A DNA stretch of 21,861 nt, taken from contig BFEA01000158.1 in the NCBI GenBank assembly GCA_003427395.1, positions 2,102,901-2,124,761 of the forward strand, in the 5' to 3' direction. Both the position numbers and the translations under genes were made by a program. Positions 17,632 to 21,861 of the stretch are shown here, in pieces. Each line of letters starts with the position of its first letter. Positions within the stretch are counted from its first letter, which is position 1. The notes below the pieces were generated by a model, which was not told where the DNA came from, made no database searches, and saw only the letters and a program-made list of their open reading frames with translations. Source of the stretch: Chara braunii (taxonomy: Eukaryota > Streptophyta > Charophyceae > Charales > Characeae).

Positions 17632-18080
17632 GCACCTGGAAAGGATGCGCGATGGAAGGAGGCTTGGATATCATGGTGGCATGTGTTCTGGTATGGATAT
17701 CCTGATTGGTAGCATGAGGAGGAGGGGGAGGAGAACAACAGAAAAGACGAGGAGGTGCTGAGCAATGGAAGGAGGCTTGGATATCATGGTGGCATGTGTT
17801 CTGGTATGGATTTCCTGACTGGGAGCACGGAGGAGGAGGAGGAGGAGGAGGAGGAGGAGAGGGAGGAGGAGGAGGAGGACAACAAGGACAAGAGAAACGA
17901 CGAGGAGGTACTGCATCTGGAAAGGCTGAGCAATGGAAGGAGGCTTGGATATCATGGTGGCATGTGCCCTGCTATGGATAACCTGATGGAGAGAAAGGAG
18001 GTGGAGGAGGAGGAAGAGGAAGGGGGGGGGAAGAGAAGGAGGAGGAAGAGGAGGACACAGACAAGAGAAAGGACGAGGAG
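17632..18080. repeat. Three-copy minisatellite punctuated by GGA expansions
   Basis: ATGGAAGGAGGCTTGGATAT continuing into CATGGTGGCATGTG occurs at 17652, 17765 and 17933. After each copy a GGA/GAGGAA tract of different length follows, giving spacings of 113 and 168 bp. Lower-strand Leu/Pro-rich ORFs here are artefacts. Confidence 0.9.
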
Positions 18081-18089
18081 GAGGTAGAT

Positions 18090-18590
18090 GAGAAAGAAGT
18101 GGGATATTGATTGGGTGGGCAAGTGACGCAGGGAAGGATGGGTGATAAGGTGAGAAAGCATGACGAGCTGAGGAGATGGTTAACGGAGTCAATTCCAACG
18201 TTGTCAGCAGAGTGGATTGCACGAGAAGTTGAGATGGCGCGGAGTGACCATCTTTGCACGATCTGGGCTGCTCTTTTATCTACCCTTCAAACCCTATTCC
18301 TAACTTCCACAGATAAACGACCCTCTTACCCTGGATATGCTAAACAAACATTTGGAGAATAGCCCTGATTTCACCTGTCATGTCCCCAGCTTTCCTCTCA
18401 AATTTTCTTTCTTTTTCTGTTTTCATTCTTTTTGTTTGCACTCACACGTGCATGCCCAGTTGCTCCTTGCTTTCCGCGAGTCAGCAGTTGAGTCCGTACT
18501 GGTGTCCAGACTACCACCCTAGCAACCTCCATGGGAGCTCCAGTAACTATCCCTGATTCTTATCAGAGACTGCATGGCTCTCTCTGTCCT
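18090..18590. other. Intron segment without a supported gene
   Basis: Unique-looking sequence with a T/C-rich patch at 18395-18450. No conserved ORF, repeat or RNA is seen. Confidence 0.5.
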
Positions 18591-18594
18591 GTAT

Positions 18595-19264
18595 TCAAAA
18601 CTCTACATTCGTGTCTTTTGCGGCTCGAGTGGCCCTGAAACTTGAAACCTGTTGTCTAATTAGAACAGTCCGGTCCATCATACCACCACCTCTCTCAGTC
18701 CTTTCCGTATGTGCGACCTCACACGTTTCTTCCTTAACACATTGCAGTGTTGTTGTCCAGACATCCTGCTTGAGCTCATCTACTGTTGATGGCTTCCTAC
18801 TCTCACCCATCTCATCCTGTCACATTGTTTTCTAACCCCTTATGGCGGTTGCTTTCCCATTGAACGAACTTACTGCTCCTCCTCCTCCCCCCCCCCCCCC
18901 CTCCTCCCTCCTCCTCCCATTACCACCCCGACATGATTGCTGATGGCACCGCTAAGTGGCTCAACTCTGATCAAACCGCTATTGCTCCTCCGTGAAGGCA
19001 TAGGCTGAAGGTTGGTAGTGAAAGCCATACCCAGGGACGCATGGAGTTCAAAGGGACACTTTGTTTCTCTAGTGCCAGCAAAAGCACGCTGGGCAGCCAT
19101 AGCTGATTGAGATCTTCTTTTTCTGCTTGGCGGTTCTGGGTATTGTTTGTCGCCCCCTGCTCTCCAGCACCTCCCAACACATCCTCTGCTTGCTGGAGAG
19201 GTTCCCGTATGGGGGCATTGACACTCTGGCTATCGCTGCTTGTTTCTGGGCGTTGCTTGTTCAT
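18595..19264 (-). pseudogene. Coding-like minus-strand fragments, unrecognised
   Basis: Two stretches on the minus strand have balanced amino-acid composition: one beginning MNKQRPETSSDSQSVNAPIR (from 19264) and one beginning MGESRKPSTVDELKQDVWTT (from 18810). They are in different frames and separated by a C-run (about 18886-18903) that reads as Gly on the minus strand. I recognise no domain. They may be remnants of a transposable element gene inside the intron, or chance ORFs. Confidence 0.2.
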
Positions 19265-19535
19265 TGGGGGTAGGGTGGAGTCAGCGTCTTAGAAAATGAA
19301 AAAAAGTGAGTTGGCATCTAAGCGGCTATGGTAGGATTGGGGCATGGCTTCCCACCACCTCGCGCACATTACTCCGTGACTCTGAATTTTGAAAACTTTA
19401 TTGAAGTTTATTCTTATATAAGTTATAATTACATAATAACTATACATTTTTTGAATTTTTTTCCGATCTATCGTCCGTATGCTGCTGTGGGGCTCTGGGC
19501 GAGCACTCATTTTGCTTTCTGCCTTGATGCTACAG

Positions 19536-20066
19536 AGGCTGCAGGAAACGAGGGGGGAATTGCAATTTATTGTGACTGCGACGACAAGACCGATGCGGCC
19601 AGGCGAGGTTGATGGTGTGGACTACTTCTTTGTGCGAAAGTCCGATTTCCAGCGCATGATCGATGGCGATGAACTCCTTGAGCATGCCATTGTGTACGGC
19701 GATTACAAAGGGATTCCAAAGGAGCAGGTGCAGTCATGTATACGCCAAGGGAAGGATGTAGTGCTCCGTGTTGATGTTCAGGGTGCGGCGACGATCCGCT
19801 CGATCGTTGGCGATGGGGCAGTGTTCATTTTCCTCGTTGCCGAGAGTGAGGCTGCGCTGGTAACCCGGCTCATTCGAAGAAAGACAGAAACGGTCCCAAA
19901 AATGCTAGTGAGAGTGAAAAAAGCGAGAGAGGAAGCGATAAGGATGAGCGAGTTTGATTATGTTGTTGTCAATGCGGAGGGCCAGCTGCAGAAGGCTGTC
20001 GATCAGATCTGTGCAATCATCGATGCCGAGAAGGCACGGGTTCATCCGAGGACTGTGAAATTATGA
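19536..20066 (+). CDS. Organellar-type guanylate kinase, terminal exon (GMP-binding and lid core)
   Basis: This exon continues the P-loop exon in frame and gives 176 residues plus a TGA stop (total 266 residues from the ATG at 12497). A pyrimidine-rich tract and CTACAG precede AGG CTG CAG (RLQ), so the join VIK/RLQET restores the family spacing without a gap. Visible motifs, numbered on the joined protein: TTRPMRPGEVDGVDYFF (106-122, GMP-binding Arg108, Arg111 and Tyr120); LLEHAIVYGDYKGIP (137-151, GMP contacts near Glu139 and Tyr147); LRVDVQGA (167-174, the Asp of the DxQG motif); VFIFLVAESE (186-195); RLIRRKTE (201-208, ATP-side Arg-rich lid); FDYVVVNAEG (230-239). The C-terminal helix ends in AEKARVHPRTVKL. 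GDYKGIP in place of the canonical GxYYGTS is, as I recall, typical of the organellar clade. There is no frameshift or missing key residue, so the gene looks functional. An alternative acceptor, AG at 19543-19544, would remove RLQ in frame and is less likely. Confidence 0.93.
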   Translation, partial: RLQETRGELQFIVTATTRPMRPGEVDGVDYFFVRKSDFQRMIDGDELLEHAIVYGDYKGIPKEQVQSCIRQGKDVVLRVDVQGAATIRSIVGDGAVFIFLVAESEAALVTRLIRRKTETVPKMLVRVKKAREEAIRMSEFDYVVVNAEGQLQKAVDQICAIIDAEKARVHPRTVKL

Positions 20067-20298
20067 CTGCCCGGCTTGCTGGAGCCAGACGTTAACAGCC
20101 CCCGTCCAGGTCGTTGGCAAAGGCACATCAGTCACAAACGCGATCTGGGTGCGGCGTATGTATACATAGGAGGTGCAACAACACAAAAAAGCTCTCTATC
20201 AGGTCAGGTTAGCAGCGTCTGATGAGATCGGAGATGGTTGCTTGATGGCTGGGTGTTACGGTTTTCTGGTATCAGCAAAGAGAAGAAGGTGAGAGAAG
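20067..20298 (+). other. Downstream flank / probable 3' UTR of the guanylate kinase gene
   Basis: No ORF or repeat is visible between the stop codon and the SINE. Candidate algal-type TGTAA words occur only further on (20634 and 20664), so the 3' end of the transcript cannot be placed. Confidence 0.3.
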
Positions 20299-20449
20299 TT
20301 GGTACATCCACGAACGCTTGAATTACAGACCAGAGTTCGAATCCAGACGACCGCCTGAGCATAACAAAATAATTCTGAATTTCCTGGGACCGGTCAGCTC
20401 AATGATGATATCTCAAGGCGGCTTCACCCTTTTGAAAACAAAGGAAGAC
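20299..20449 (+). mobile_element. SINE, copy 2, with target-site duplication
   Basis: Contains a better B box, GAGTTCGAATCC (20334-20345), and the body shared with copy 1: TCAATGATGATATCTCAAGG, then a CCCTTTTGAAAA segment and AAAGGAAG. The head is about 17 bp shorter than in copy 1 and lacks a clear A box, so it is 5'-truncated or diverged. GGTGAGAGAAG (20288-20298) and GGCGAGAGAAG (20450-20460) flank it as an 11-bp duplication with one mismatch. Confidence 0.75.
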
Positions 20450-20460
20450 GGCGAGAGAAG

Positions 20461-21065
20461 CATCTTTTGTACTTTGGACAGCCATATCAATTGATGCAAG
20501 TGATGCGCTGCTGCATCTTGGCAGGAGAGAGCGGTCAATCCTTCAGGAATTTATTGCAAACAAACTGCCCTCAATTGCATGAGACCTCACGGAGCATGAG
20601 TTTTCTTTCCTTCTTTGCTCGATTATGTAATCAATCGCTTATCGTACTTTGCATTCTACCCACTGTAAGAGCTTGAACTTCACAAGACCGACTGTATGAT
20701 GATTCTGTTGAGGGTGTACTGTGTATGAGACTTACCTGAGTCATGAAGATTTGGAGATGTCATCAGAATGTTAGGTTTCCTCACTGCAGAGTGCAGCAGC
20801 GCAGAAGATGCGGCTTTGAACGAGGAGGGATCTGGTGCGGCATGCCTGCGGCGGCAAAATTAAGGGAGGCTCCCATGTGCTCTCCTTGCATGAACATTAC
20901 GGGAGGTTCCCACAAGGGATACGGTGCAGCATGCCTGTTTTCTTCACAGCCTGGATGTGCTTTACTGCAACTTGAATGTGGTGATGTACATCTTCTTCTG
21001 ATTGGTAGGTACAGGACAAGGTAAGGGGAGCCTATGTATGGTCAAGATCTCATTGGAGATTGCAT
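20461..21065. other. No supported gene
   Basis: Mostly unique. A weak duplication GGTGCRGCATGCCTG occurs near 20834 and 20921. ORFs here show no motif. Confidence 0.45.
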
Positions 21066-21069
21066 GACA

Positions 21070-21118
21070 TTAAAACCACCAGTCCCTCTGAGCCTCTTTT
21101 TTCCGACCCGGGTTTTAA
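21070..21118. mobile_element. Left-end fragment of a TTAA-bounded element
   Basis: TTAA then AACCACCAGTCCCTCTGAGC followed by CTCTTTTTTCCGA. This matches the inward-read right end of the element at 17410-17597 over about 35 bp, after which homology stops. Confidence 0.6.
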
Positions 21119-21292
21119 AGGATTGTTTGGTTGCCAATTTAGGGATGGGCACAGGGGAAAAGTGGGGTGGGGGTGGGCGGCGAACAGGAGGGACCTTAAA
21201 AGGATTGTAAGCACAGCAGTATTGATGTGGCGACAGCGGCGAGCAGTGCTCAAACTCTGAAACTTGCCATGCCAATCTCAGAGGTGGGTACT

Positions 21293-21505
21293 TGAAAGGA
21301 CCAGTGCGTCCGTGCCGTGCCTCTTTTGTGCGAGGCGGATTCCCGCTGCGCGCCAAGCTTTGCCGAAGCGCCAGTGCGGCGTTTTTGTTTTAGTTTATGC
21401 TGGCGTTGCCAGCCATTTGGGTCTGGTTGCCCGGAGCCTCCAAACTTTTAGGAGAGGCTCCGTCGTGATTCTCAAGTTGGCTGGGGCGATGTACTGGTGG
21501 TTTAA
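21293..21505. mobile_element. TTAA-bounded element with degraded left end
   Basis: Right end GATGTACTGGTGGTTTAA (21488-21505). The left end appears as TTGAAAGGACCAGTGCG (21293-21309), a decayed form of TTAA plus terminal repeat. The interior CTGGCGTTGCCAGCCATTTG (about 21400-21419) and CGCCAAGCTTTGCCGAAGCG (about 21351-21370) align with the elements at 17.4 kb and 2.95 kb on the opposite strand. Confidence 0.65.
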
Positions 21506-21743
21506 GCCACCGTCAATGGTGTTGGATGTGCCCGATCGATTTGTTCGGTCTGAGCAGTGTGCCAAACCACCTATCTGGCATTCCAGACAAGTAAGAAATG
21601 ACCCCATACATAGCCCTATACTGCATTGGCGATGAGGAGGTTCCTCCCTTTTTTTTTGTTTTTTTTTCTGGTGTGACGGGACTCGACTCTTCACATTGTT
21701 GTATTCTTCACGATTCGGGATCTTAATTTGTTGACCAATACTT

Positions 21744-21771
21744 AAACAAACAAACAAACAAACAAACAAAC
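21744..21771. repeat. AAAC microsatellite
   Basis: Seven AAAC units, the reverse-complement type of the GTTT run at 16.3 kb. Confidence 0.95.
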
Positions 21772-21832
21772 AGAGTGGGCTATGTATGGGGGCATCTTCA
21801 TATTCTGAGACCAGTATGGTAAGTTCCTCCCT

Positions 21833-21861
21833 CTCCCCCCCCCCCCCCCCCCCCCCCCCCC
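21833..21861. repeat. Terminal poly-C run
   Basis: The window ends in about 24 C following CTCCCTCTCC. Its true length is doubtful. Confidence 0.85.

Larger units (their letters stand above)
12767..19535 (+). other. 6.77-kb intron of the guanylate kinase gene (phase 0)
   Basis: The donor is GTACGATA directly after the P-loop exon. The acceptor is CTACAG after a T/C-rich stretch. Reading through the donor adds unrelated residues and meets a stop at 13052-13054, so splicing is required. No kinase motif is missing from the join, so no middle exon is needed. The intron hosts an inverted dispersed repeat (13.7-14.1 kb), a 146-bp direct repeat (14.4-14.6 kb), the TTAA-element array (14.8-16.2 kb), a hairpin (16.45 kb), a further TTAA element (17.4 kb), a GGA-punctuated minisatellite (17.65-18.08 kb) and minus-strand coding-like fragments (18.6-19.26 kb). 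Length and content are inferred from the two exons; no transcript evidence is available. Confidence 0.85.

Noticed and set aside
17671-18222. 183-residue minus-strand ORF
   Set aside because: Leu/Pro/Ser runs are the complement of the GGA tracts and the minisatellite.
2946-21505. Assigning the TTAA elements firmly to piggyBac
   Set aside because: No transposase is present, and the end sequence does not match the CCY-type ends I know; only the TTAA flank is shared.

Overview
The window looks like nuclear DNA from a repeat-rich plant-type eukaryote. The only confidently recognised gene is a guanylate kinase of the plant organellar type. It is split by one intron of about 6.8 kb with consensus GT/AG ends, and the rest is dominated by microsatellites, minisatellites and short non-autonomous transposable elements. 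There is no bacterial gene packing and there are no operons. A streptophyte, possibly a charophyte alga of the Chara type, fits the gene and the intron size, but I cannot confirm the species from this window.

Layout: 1-2450 is microsatellite-rich DNA (GATA, GA, GAG/GAA, TTC) around a few hundred bases of unique sequence containing one unresolved base. 2455-3155 holds a decayed and a well-preserved short inverted-repeat element bounded by TTAA. 3156-5680 is mostly unique or GC-rich, with a 107-bp direct repeat. 5680-5980 is a 31-bp tandem repeat arranged in a 172-bp higher-order unit. 6320-7960 carries decayed minus-strand coding sequence, possibly a retrotransposon gag. 7905-8860 is a complex degenerate repeat. 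9065-9335 has an unrecognised minus-strand ORF. 10300-10660 is a dispersed repeat with an inverted copy at 13700-14060. 11621-12060 is a 79-bp tandem repeat and a C/AATTTCGTCCCC-rich tract, interrupted by a tRNA-derived SINE.

The gene: a first visible coding exon (to 12766) encodes an acidic leader and the P-loop. A second exon (19536-20066) encodes the GMP-binding region, the rest of the kinase core and the stop. The intron holds an inverted-repeat copy, a head-to-tail array of TTAA-bounded elements (14801-16198), a strong hairpin, another TTAA element, a GGA-punctuated minisatellite and coding-like minus-strand remnants. A second SINE copy lies about 230 bp past the stop codon, and a further TTAA element lies near 21.3-21.5 kb.

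The most interesting material is a short TTAA-bounded element family. Its ends read ACCRCCAGTAC, and several copies sit directly against one another sharing a single TTAA. A second item is a SINE family with two copies, each flanked by near-perfect target-site duplications. I see no bacterial-type defence system, CRISPR array or gene cluster.
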